Shown here in pieces: positions 55,131 to 64,000 of a stretch of DNA of 64,000 nt. Numbering within the stretch: position 1 is the first letter of the stretch; each line of letters starts with the position of its first letter. Origin of the DNA: Strigamia acuminata. Taxonomy: Eukaryota > Arthropoda > Chilopoda > Geophilomorpha > Linotaeniidae. Position numbers and translations under genes: made by a program. The DNA is taken from the NCBI GenBank assembly GCA_949358305.1, contig OX442317.1, forward strand, positions 13,694,991-13,758,990, read 5' to 3'. The notes under the pieces were generated by a model that saw only the letters and a list, made by a program, of their open reading frames with translations, made no database searches and had not been told where the DNA came from.

Positions 55131-58100
55131 ATGGAGAGAGATAGAGATACAGAAACTTCCGAACGCGATTTACTCACTGTGGAGCAAATTGAAATACTAG
55201 AGACCAGGTGGGAAGCACAACTTTCATCTCTCAACGACTTGCTGTCTTTGTCGGAGAAGACGAGCGATCCAGGAGAGTTAGAAGCGCTTCTGCTTACTGC
55301 AAATCTGAAAGAGACACGCGTTGTAAATGGCCTGAACGAGCTTCAAGTCTACTGTGAGCATGCGTTTTACCTTGAGAGTGTCGAGAAACTGGAATCATCA
55401 CAAACGAGAGTGGAACTTCTCCGAAGAAGGTGGGAGGTTTCAAAGCGGTCTCTTCCAACCCTTGGAGGAAGACTCAACATGTCTACAGTTTCCGGTGCAA
55501 ATACATCCTTGAATACTTCGACTTCTTTCCGCAAGAATTCCAAGTTGCCCAAACTTGAATCTGTAAAGTTTGACGGGGAGATAATCAAATACAAGACGTT
55601 TAAGAGCAACTTTGAAACTTCTGTGCATAATGACCCAGATCTGAGCAGTGTTGAAAAGTTGCAATACCTTCAAACTATGTGTACAGGTGAGGCTGCGGCT
55701 TTGATTTCCACCTTTCCTTTGATCGAGGAATCCTATGACTTGGCACGGGAAGAACTTGATCGTAACTATGGCGATGAGGATGCGCAACAGACGGCTCTCA
55801 TCCAATCCATTCGAGACTTAAAGACTGTTTCAAGCATATACCCGACAAAGGTGTTGAAAGCAAATTTGACGAAAATTTCTTCAACAATACGACTTCTTGA
55901 GCAACTGAAGATTCCTGTACGGACATCTGGTGCATTTCTGATGCCGGACATTCTTAGCAAGTTTCCTGCTCCAATGACTTTGCGTTTTTACCAAGTCCAT
56001 GGACTGTCTTGCAAGAACATTTTGACTTTGCTTGACTTTTTTCAAAAGGAAGTAGCTATGGCAGAACGCACTGAAGCTGTTTCTCCATCTGAAAAAGCAA
56101 AGAAGGAAAAGTCTGAAGTTGAAAAGGCTAAAGTTAAAGGATCCATGACGACTTGCACCGCGACGCAAGACTCAAAATCGTCTTCAAGCTCCAAAGTGAA
56201 GACAGAGTCGAGACAAGAGAACAAGTCTGCGAATTCCAAGGCACTCAAGTGCATTTTTTGTCAAGAAGACCATTTGAGCGGTTCTTGCAAAAAGGAATTC
56301 GAAATCAATGCAAAGATTGAATTGATAAAGAAAAACAGACTTTGCTTTAATTGTTTTCGAACAGGTCATCGCGTTGGTGACTGCAAAGTGAAGTTTTCCT
56401 GCAAGCATTGTGGCGGAAGACATCATTCAACCATTTGTAAGAAGTCTGAGGTGAACAATTCTCCAAGTCCGACAGAGAAGCCAAAGGAGTCGCAAGTGAC
56501 CACACACGTCTCGTGCGCGATATCCACTTCTCTTCAACTTATGATTTTTGTTGCTGACCTCAAAACCAAATCTGGAGGTTCACACCACATCCGAGGCATG
56601 ATTGACCCGGGTAGCCATCGGTCATTCATTACAACTGAACTGGTGAACCGACTAAAACTGAAGAAGTGCGGCAGTATTTCTGCGACCACACAACGGTTCA
56701 ACGATTCTATGCCTGCTGCCACTGATTACGACGTATACAACGTTACTCTTCAAAGCAAAAATGACGCACAAAACTTCAAATTATCAATGCTTTCAGTGGA
56801 AAATTTGCCGAAAGTGCAAGGCATTTTGAATGCATCGGTAATAGAAAAGGTGAAGAAGCTGAATCTTGAACTTGCCGAAGATCTGCCAGCCAAGACATCT
56901 CAAATAGACATTCTTTTGGGAGTTGATGCCTGGTGGAAAGTCATTAAAGATGGCAAAAAGAAAATCAACGACGATCTTGGACTCATAAATACGTTATTTG
57001 GATGGGTGCTTATCGGAGCAGCCGGAAATACGGATTTATTCGAAGATGAAGCTGATTTGACTTCATGTTGTAATACTTGCAACATAGAAATCCATGAACA
57101 ATTGGACAAACTTTGGAATTTAGAGGCAATTGGGATTAATGCTGGTGAAAAAGAATCCGATTTCACAAGAGATCGATTTGAAGCCACGACAAAACGTCTC
57201 GATGACGGAAGATACGAGGTGATGCTGCCTTTTAATGGACAAGAAACTGACTTGGACTCAAACTGGGAGCTCGCACTTAACCAATTAGCCAACACATTGA
57301 AGAGAATCGACTCAAATGACGATTATAAGAAGCGATATGACGACTCAATGTGGCAATACATTGAAGAAAACCACGCTGAGGAAGTTCCAACTGAAGAACG
57401 GTTCCTAAAGAAAGGGACATATAACATTCCACATCATCCAGTGATCAAAGAGGACCGGGAAACAACGAAATTCAGAGTCGTATTCAATGCGTCGTCTGCG
57501 AAAAAAGGAAAACGATCATTAAATGACTGCCTTTTTCCTGGACCATCTTTGAATCCAGATTTGATATTGGTGATGGTCAGATTCAGATTGTATTGCATTC
57601 CAATCATTGCTGACATTAAACAAGCATTCCTCCAAGTAATGATAAACCCCACACATAGGAACTTTCTGCGTTTTTTGTGGGTTTCGAAGCAATATTTCAA
57701 GAACCCCTATTCGTGGAGAAATTTGTGGAATAATATTATGATTTTGAGGATGATAGTCGTACCATTTGGAGTTATTTCCTCTCCTTTTCTCCTGTGCGCA
57801 ACAATTCGGAAACAAGCTGATCAATACAAAGAGACACATCCGAAAGAAGTTGATGCACTGGACGCCGGGATATACATGGATGATTTAACTTCTGGAGGTG
57901 ATCACACGACAGACACAACAAAACATTGTGAAGAATTAAAAATGATTTTAGATGATGGGAAACTCCCACTTGTAAAATGGGCAACAGCCAATGAAAAGGT
58001 TTTCAATGACATCAAAGAAAAGGGATTTCACATGAGAAGTGACGGATTCTGTGAACAGGGAGTAATAAAAATGCTTGGAATTTTATGGGACACGCAAGAA

Positions 58101-60383
58101 GACGTCCTCATGTTCAGGATTCCACAAATAGACATTATTCCGAACACAAGACGTGAAGTTCTCTCTTTGGTAGCTTCCATTTTCGACCCGATGGGACTCA
58201 TTTCTCCAGTCGTTTTGAAAATGAGACTCCTTCTTCAAGACATTTGTCTACGTACCAAGAACTGGGACGGAAGAATTTCGGACTCAGAAAAGCAAGAGAT
58301 TGACGAATGGAGTCGAGACATCCAGAAATTAAAAGACTATAAAGTACCTCGATGGTTAGAAACCTATTCTAATGAAGAATTGAGTATTGAAGTTTTCTGT
58401 GATGCCAGCACTAAAGCCTTTGGATGTGCAATTTTCATCGTCAACAACAAAGGAAAAAGAACTTTGCTACTCAGCAAATGTAGACTAGCCCCTGCAAAAA
58501 AGATTACCTTGCCTAGACTTGAATTAACTGCTGCGGTCGTTGGTGTACGAATGTGTCAGTATTTGACAAATAACTTTCTGCCAGGTTATCCAATCAAAAC
58601 CATTCAATATTTTTCTGATTCCACCATAACTTTGGCTTGGATCAACTCGAAGAAAAATGAGTGGAAGCCTTATGTTTCTAACCGCGTTCAGGAAATTGTT
58701 TCATCGTCTGACGCAAGCCAATGGTCACATATTCCGACAGAGTTCAATCCTGCAGATTTACTTACACGACCACACGATGCAAAAACATTAATGACAAATA
58801 AACTTTGGTGGAACGGCGTGGACGTTTCTAAAATCGAAAAAGTCGAGGTTGTGCAAGAAAAACTACCCGAAGAAGAAAAAAGAATTGTGGTTATGAATGT
58901 TCAAGTCAAAGAGACATTTATAAGCAAATTTTTCAAAAGATTTCGCAACTTCAACCGTCTGGTTAGAGTATTTTCGTACCTTTTGCGCTGGAAATCTCAT
59001 CGTTTTCGCGGCGAAGATCTCGCGCAACGCGAAATGGAATCTAGTCAAATTAGGATTCTTAAATTTTCACAAGAAATCTACTTTCGAGAAGAGATCGAAG
59101 CTGTGAGAAACAAGACTGAAGTTGAGAGATACTCCCCTTTGAAGAATTTCGAATATTTCTTAGATGAGGATGGACTTTTACGTTTGCGCAGCAGACTGAG
59201 ATTGTCTTTGCTTTCATTTGACGAAAAATACCCGATTCTTTTGCATAACGAAAGTTGGGTAACTAGACTAATTATTCGCAAGATTCATCTTGATCTCATG
59301 CATGGAGATTTGAGTGAAACGCTTTATCGAATTCGTGAGAAATTTTGGGTTCTCCGAGGACGCAGGACCATTCAGACTGTGATAAGAGAATGTTCCGTTT
59401 GCAGAAGGACTAAACTTGCAAGAAATAATCCGTCTACTGGAGAATTACCGAAAGAAAGAATAACCCCAGCAGCTCCTTTTCAACACACCGGAATCGATCA
59501 TTTAGGACCTATTTTTGTGGGAAAGGACAAAAAACGATTGAAGAAAACATACATTTTATTGTTCACTTGTATGGTTACACGAAGTTTACATCTCGAAGTG
59601 TCCGAAGATTTATCCACTGAGAAATTCTTATTGGCCTTCAGACGATTTTGTGCTCGTTACGGTTGTCCAGCAAAAGTCTTCTCGGACAACAGTAAAACCT
59701 TTGAAAAAGGAAGTACACAAATTCAGTCATGGGGAAAACTGATTGGCCATACAGGCATAAAAACATTTCTGTCTGAGAAAAGGATTGTATGGACATTTAT
59801 CCCTCCACTTTCACCATGGATGGGAGGAGCTTGGGAGAGACTAGTCCGCTCAGTCAAGGATAAATTGCGGAAAACTTTATTGAGACACACTGTGGATTTA
59901 GAAACTTTACAAACCTTAGTTCTTGAGATCAGCTCTGTGTTGAATTCTCGACCTTTGTCGTATGTACACGAAAATATAGACGGCGGCAGAATCCTTTCAC
60001 CTGAAAACTTTTTAACGGGAGGTATGCCGAAATACATGATCAACAAGACCTTGAATGCAATCAAGAAAAGTGATCTTCGAAAACTCGACAAGAAAAGAAG
60101 ACAGTTCATTTGGGATTTTTGGAGTATATGGAAACACAGTTACTTGATGCAGTTAAGAAACTTTTATGAGACTAAAGGAGATAAATCTTTTCAAAACCCC
60201 AAAATTGACCAGATTGTTCTTCTTGAAAAGATGGGAACCAACCCTTACTTTTGGCCTCTTGCCAGGATAAAACAAGTTTTTCCTGGCGATGATGGACTAA
60301 TTCGCATCGTTAGTGTTGTGCTTCCCGATGGAAGAGAGTTGCGTCGATCTGTAAAGCATATCAGAGCCCTTGAACTTGATTGA
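55131..60383 (+). CDS. gag-pol: BEL/Pao gag-pol polyprotein (intact, 1750 aa)
   Basis: A single frame from the ATG at 55131 (MERDRDTETSERDLL); an in-frame ATG at 55062 lies in less conserved leader, so the later start is preferred. Domains in order: helical N-terminal gag; DUF1759-like gag from about residue 137; zinc-knuckle-like motifs at about 372-436 (CIFCQEDHLSGSC, CFNCFRTGHRVGDC, CKHCGGRHHSTIC); protease of the A17/DUF1758 type (MIDPGSHRSF near 490); RT with ADIKQAFLQV near 827 and active site YMDD near 915; RNase H (VFCDASTKAFG near 1087, ELTAAVV, SDSTITLAW). Integrase has a zinc part (HGDLSETL...CSVCRRTK, about 1390-1430) and catalytic motifs GIDHLGP (about 1454), FSDNSKTF (about 1518) and WERLVRSVK (about 1568); a DUF5641-like end follows. 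Length fits the family. A and B have FMDD where C has YMDD. No env follows; the LTR starts 58 bp after the stop. Confidence 0.97.
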   Translation: MERDRDTETSERDLLTVEQIEILETRWEAQLSSLNDLLSLSEKTSDPGELEALLLTANLKETRVVNGLNELQVYCEHAFYLESVEKLESSQTRVELLRRRWEVSKRSLPTLGGRLNMSTVSGANTSLNTSTSFRKNSKLPKLESVKFDGEIIKYKTFKSNFETSVHNDPDLSSVEKLQYLQTMCTGEAAALISTFPLIEESYDLAREELDRNYGDEDAQQTALIQSIRDLKTVSSIYPTKVLKANLTKISSTIRLLEQLKIPVRTSGAFLMPDILSKFPAPMTLRFYQVHGLSCKNILTLLDFFQKEVAMAERTEAVSPSEKAKKEKSEVEKAKVKGSMTTCTATQDSKSSSSSKVKTESRQENKSANSKALKCIFCQEDHLSGSCKKEFEINAKIELIKKNRLCFNCFRTGHRVGDCKVKFSCKHCGGRHHSTICKKSEVNNSPSPTEKPKESQVTTHVSCAISTSLQLMIFVADLKTKSGGSHHIRGMIDPGSHRSFITTELVNRLKLKKCGSISATTQRFNDSMPAATDYDVYNVTLQSKNDAQNFKLSMLSVENLPKVQGILNASVIEKVKKLNLELAEDLPAKTSQIDILLGVDAWWKVIKDGKKKINDDLGLINTLFGWVLIGAAGNTDLFEDEADLTSCCNTCNIEIHEQLDKLWNLEAIGINAGEKESDFTRDRFEATTKRLDDGRYEVMLPFNGQETDLDSNWELALNQLANTLKRIDSNDDYKKRYDDSMWQYIEENHAEEVPTEERFLKKGTYNIPHHPVIKEDRETTKFRVVFNASSAKKGKRSLNDCLFPGPSLNPDLILVMVRFRLYCIPIIADIKQAFLQVMINPTHRNFLRFLWVSKQYFKNPYSWRNLWNNIMILRMIVVPFGVISSPFLLCATIRKQADQYKETHPKEVDALDAGIYMDDLTSGGDHTTDTTKHCEELKMILDDGKLPLVKWATANEKVFNDIKEKGFHMRSDGFCEQGVIKMLGILWDTQEDVLMFRIPQIDIIPNTRREVLSLVASIFDPMGLISPVVLKMRLLLQDICLRTKNWDGRISDSEKQEIDEWSRDIQKLKDYKVPRWLETYSNEELSIEVFCDASTKAFGCAIFIVNNKGKRTLLLSKCRLAPAKKITLPRLELTAAVVGVRMCQYLTNNFLPGYPIKTIQYFSDSTITLAWINSKKNEWKPYVSNRVQEIVSSSDASQWSHIPTEFNPADLLTRPHDAKTLMTNKLWWNGVDVSKIEKVEVVQEKLPEEEKRIVVMNVQVKETFISKFFKRFRNFNRLVRVFSYLLRWKSHRFRGEDLAQREMESSQIRILKFSQEIYFREEIEAVRNKTEVERYSPLKNFEYFLDEDGLLRLRSRLRLSLLSFDEKYPILLHNESWVTRLIIRKIHLDLMHGDLSETLYRIREKFWVLRGRRTIQTVIRECSVCRRTKLARNNPSTGELPKERITPAAPFQHTGIDHLGPIFVGKDKKRLKKTYILLFTCMVTRSLHLEVSEDLSTEKFLLAFRRFCARYGCPAKVFSDNSKTFEKGSTQIQSWGKLIGHTGIKTFLSEKRIVWTFIPPLSPWMGGAWERLVRSVKDKLRKTLLRHTVDLETLQTLVLEISSVLNSRPLSYVHENIDGGRILSPENFLTGGMPKYMINKTLNAIKKSDLRKLDKKRRQFIWDFWSIWKHSYLMQLRNFYETKGDKSFQNPKIDQIVLLEKMGTNPYFWPLARIKQVFPGDDGLIRIVSVVLPDGRELRRSVKHIRALELD

Positions 60384-60455
60384 TGTGTATTTTGCAGACT
60401 TCTCTCATCTCTCTTCTCTCTCTTTCTCGCTGGCAATTCGTTGTTGCAAACAACG
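60384..60455 (+). other. Pyrimidine tract and boundary hairpin before the 3' LTR of C
   Basis: Almost pure pyrimidine from about 60400 to 60428, then gctggcaattcgt. CGTTGTT (60439-60445) pairs with AACAACG (60449-60455), crossing the LTR start at 60442. No polypurine tract is present between the stop codon and the LTR. Confidence 0.55.
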
Positions 60456-61715
60456 TGGAATAATTTAGAAACTACTTTTATTGCCAATTTGTGTCTGAAT
60501 AAATGTTTCCAAAGTGTGTTTTATTTTGCATAACATTTCAGTTTTTATTTACAGGATTTTTGCATTATTAAAATGTTTTTAATGCTTTCAGATACTGATG
60601 TTTGATGAAATGTGATATTCTATTGTTTATTGCATTTATTTCTAGTGTTTATTGCGTGATTTTGTGTTACTTTATTCATTTTTTCTCAATTTGTGTGATT
60701 TCGGGTGAAATTTGGTGCATTTGTCGTTAAACAGTTCACTAGTGTTATTGACGTGACGTCATATTTCAAGTTCTAGTTCGGTTTTTGTTCAAACTTCTAA
60801 CCTTCCGTTTGGACGGAATTTTGATGGTTAGAATTGTTTTTGACATTGTTTTAGACTAATTTGGGGGTGATCTGTTGATTCGTGCACTCTAATTTCGTCC
60901 CGGAACAGCCGTTTTTCTGTTACGAGCGATCGTGACGGACCCCGCATGTGCGTTGCCGTCCAAGATCGTTTCGTTCGGTTTGCGGTTGATTTCAAGTGTT
61001 CTTTCATTAAAACGTGTCTTGTTTGCGGGAAATTACATTTCCTGAACTTATTTACTTATTTGGTTTTGTGTGTGACTTTGAATTCAAACTTGATGATTAT
61101 GTCATTTTGCTTGTCTCTGATTGGTTAGGCCCAATTGTCTGCTTAGCGATCACTGTTTTCGCTGTTTTCTCATTGTTTTGATTAACGAATTTTGTTGTTA
61201 CGATAGACTTTATTATTCCTTAGTTTTTTGTGCTCATTTTGAGCTATTACACATTATTTTTAATACATTTCTCGTAATTTGTTGTCTTTGCTTGAAATTG
61301 CATTTCCTCCGTTTCCGTGGCAACGGAGTATTTCTTTATTGTAAATTGCCGACAATTGGTTTGGCGTGTGCCATCCTATTATAATGTGTAATTATTCAGT
61401 TGCCATTTTATATTTGATTAAAATAGTCGTGTTAATGTTAACTCTTGTATTTTCTGCTTTTGACCCATTTCCAATGTGTCCTGAGTAGGAAACCATTTTT
61501 CCCAGACTGGCCAATGGATCAGCAAGCACTTGGATACCATGCAAAAGTGTTTCCAACAGTTAAACCTTCATGTAACAGGAGATTTTGAGGCGAATCAAGT
61601 GCATTTCCACACGGTACACGTACGAATTTCACTATACGATTGTTTGAGTTTGTTGGCGGGAGTTTCGAATCGCCACATCTCAGTTCTTCTCTGTTCCTGT
61701 TGACTGACCGCAACA
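60442..61715 (+). repeat. 3' LTR of element C (1274 bp)
   Basis: Same length as 52948-54221 and identical by eye (hairpin copy at 61307-61328). Followed by TSD aatg and satellite. Confidence 0.96.
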
Positions 61716-64000
61716 AATGAGATCAAAAGTTTATTCTTTCAAATTAATGCTTGGATGTTGCTAACACTTACATTGAAGCCTTCTACTAAGGTTTAAACAC
61801 TATTTCTAAACATTCAGAGACATTGGTCTTGTGGTGTTTGTGCTAAGTCAACTGTGATGAGATCAAAAGTCTATTCTCCCAAATCATTGCTTGGATGTTG
61901 CTAAAACTTACATTGAAGCCTTCTACTAAGGTTTAAACACTATTTCAGAACATTCAGAGACATTGGTCTTGTGATGTTTGTGCTAAGTCAACTGTGATGA
62001 GATCAAAAGTCTATGCTCCCAAATCATTGCTTGGATGTTGCTAAAACTTACATTAAAGCTTTCTACTAAGGTTTAAACACTATTTCAAAACATTCAGAGA
62101 CATTGGTCTTGTGATGTTTGTGCTAAGTCAACTGTGATGAGATCAAAAGTCTATTCTCCCAAATCATTGCTTGGATGTTGCTAAAACTTACATTGAAGCC
62201 TTCTACTAAGGTTTAAACACTATTTCAGAACATTCAGAGACATTGGTTTGTGGTGTTTGTGCTAAGTCAACTGTGATGTCAAATGAGATCAAAAATTTAT
62301 TCTTTCAAATTATTGCTTGGATGTTGCTAACACTTACATTAAAGCCTTCTACTAAGATTTAAACACTATTTCTAAACATTCAGAGACATTGGTCTTGTGG
62401 TGTTTGTGCTAAGTCAACTGTGACGTCAAATGAGATCAAAAGTTTATTCTTTCAAATTATTGCTTGGATGTTGCTAAAACTTACATTGAAGCTTTCTACT
62501 AAGGTTTAAACACTATTTCAGAACATTCAGAAACATTGGTCTTGTGATGTTTGTGCTAAGTCAACTGTGATGTCAAATGAGATCAAAAGTTTATTCTTCC
62601 AAATCATTGCTTGGATGTTGCTAAAACTTACATTGAAGCCTTCTACTAAGGTTTAAACACTATTTCAGAACATTCAGAGACATTGGTCTTGTGATGTTTG
62701 TGCTAAGTCAACTGTGATGTCAAATGAGATCAAAAGTTTATTCTTTCAAATCATTGCTTGGATGTTGCTAACACTTACATTAAAGCCTTCTACTAAGGTT
62801 TAAACACTATTTCTAAACATTCAGAGACATTGGTCTTGTGATGTTTGTGCTAAGTCAACTGTGACGTCAAATGAGATCAAAAGTTTATTCTTTCAAATTA
62901 TTGCTTGGATGTTGCTAAAACTTACATTGAAGCTTTCTACTAAGGTTTAAACACTATTTCAGAACATTCAGAAACATTGGTCTTGTGATGTTTGTGCTAA
63001 GTCAACTGTGATGTCAAATGAGATCAAAAGTTTATTCTTCCAAATCATTGCTTGGATGTTGCTAAAACTTACATTGAAGCCTTCTACTAAGGTTTAAACA
63101 CTATTTCAGAACATTCAGAGACATTGGTCTTGTGATGTTTGTGCTAAGTCAACTGTGATGTCAAATGAGATCAAAAGTTTATTCTTTCAAATCATTGCTT
63201 GGATGTTGCTAAAACTTACATTAAAGCTTTCTACTAAGGTTTAAACACTATTTCAGAACATTCAGAGACATTGGTCTTGTGATGTTTGTGCTAAGTCAAC
63301 TGTGATGAGATCAAAAGTCTATTCTCCAAAATCATTGCTTGGATGTTGCTAAAACTTACATTGAAGCCTTCTACTAAGGTTTAAACACTATTTCAGAACA
63401 TTCAGACACATTGGTCTTGTGGTGTTTGTGCTAAGTCAACTGTGACGTCAAATGAGATCAAAAGTTTATTCTTTCAAATCATTGCTTGGATGTTGCTAAA
63501 ACTTACATTAAAGCTTTCTACTAAGGTTTAAACACTATTTCAGAACATTCAGAGACATTGGTCTTGTGATGTTTGTGCTAAGTCAACTGTGATGAGATCA
63601 AAAGTCTATTCTCCCAAATCATTGCTTGGATGTTGCTAAAACTTACATTGAAGCCTTCTACTAAGGTTTAAACACTATTTCAGAACATTCAGAGACATTG
63701 GTTTGTGGTGTTTGTGCTAAGTCAACTGTGATGTCAAATGAGATCAAAAATTTATTCTTTCAAATTATTGCTTGGATGTTGCTAACACTTACATTGAAGC
63801 CTTCTACTAAGGTTTAAACACTATTTCAGAACATTCAGAAACATTGCTCTTGTGATGTTTGTGCTAAGTCAACTGTGATGTCAAATGGGATCAAAAGTTT
63901 ATTCTTCCAAATCATTGCTTGGATGTTGCTAAAACTTACATTGAAGCCTTTTACTAAGGTTTAAACACTATTTCAGAACATTCAGAGACATTGGTCTTGT
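61716..64000. repeat. Satellite block S5 (continues past the window)
   Basis: About 16 monomers of the 140/147-bp satellite. Its variant order follows that of 39290-41135 in S3, with a shift of three monomers (441 bp) between the left and right parts. Rare variants shared with S3 include attaatgcttgg at 61740. Confidence 0.97.

Larger units (their letters stand above)
52948..61715 (+). mobile_element. Intact BEL/Pao LTR retrotransposon, element C (8768 bp)
   Basis: Two 1274-bp LTRs without visible difference, TSD aatg (52944-52947 and 61716-61719), leader, one intact gag-pol frame, and no env. Removing it restores the satellite phrase gtcaaatgagatc. It is the only BEL element here with no lesion found, so it is the best candidate for an active copy and a protein source for D and F. 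Confidence 0.97.

Noticed and set aside
60384-60441. An env gene after pol
   Set aside because: Only 58 bp separate the gag-pol stop from the LTR in C, and A and B have similarly short gaps. No env-like frame exists.

Overview
The window is a repeat block from an animal genome. I find no host protein-coding gene and no rRNA or tRNA gene in it. Three BEL/Pao retrotransposons (a group known only from metazoans), a Ty1/copia element, a hAT-like DNA transposon and a long AT-rich satellite point to invertebrate heterochromatin, possibly pericentromeric. The species cannot be named from the sequence.

Layout. A 140/147-bp satellite, about 15.4 kb in all, forms the matrix and is split into five blocks (12871-14078, 30809-35250, 36830-42565, 51195-52947, 61716-64000). 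LTR elements sit in it, and every insertion with both sides visible has a 4-bp target duplication. They are: element A (BEL/Pao, 267-12870, + strand, left end replaced by foreign DNA at 1-266); element D (14079-30808, TSD tttg); solo LTR F1 (35251-36829, TSD gacg); element F (42566-51194, TSD gtct); and element C (BEL/Pao, 52948-61715, TSD aatg). Inside A is a complete copia element (3869-8649, TSD atttc). Inside D is BEL/Pao element B on the minus strand (16059-26676, TSD ccag). Inside B is a hAT-like element (21464-22508, 8-bp TSD ccgatata) that carries a 20-bp minisatellite. This gives four nesting levels: satellite, D, B, hAT.

Function. C is structurally intact: two 1274-bp LTRs with no difference seen by eye and one open gag-pol frame of 1750 codons (gag, zinc knuckles, aspartic protease, RT, RNase H, integrase). 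A and B have gag-pol frames broken only by the copia and hAT insertions. D and F have perfect LTR pairs and primer-binding-like sites but no gag or pol, so they look like large non-autonomous derivatives (LARD-like) that would need proteins from relatives such as A, B or C. The copia element has its own complete 1366-aa gag-pol.

Most interesting: (1) a short leader hairpin whose stem covaries among A, B, C and the non-coding F, a candidate packaging signal shared by helper and parasite; (2) a pyrimidine tract plus a boundary-spanning hairpin in the place where a polypurine tract is expected before every BEL-type 3' LTR; (3) two arrays of tandem hairpins inside non-coding F; (4) all satellite-embedded insertions being BEL-type; (5) YY1-like motifs in leaders and LTRs, one of them inside a perfect 14-bp inverted repeat. 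All comparisons were made by reading; no alignment or database search was run.
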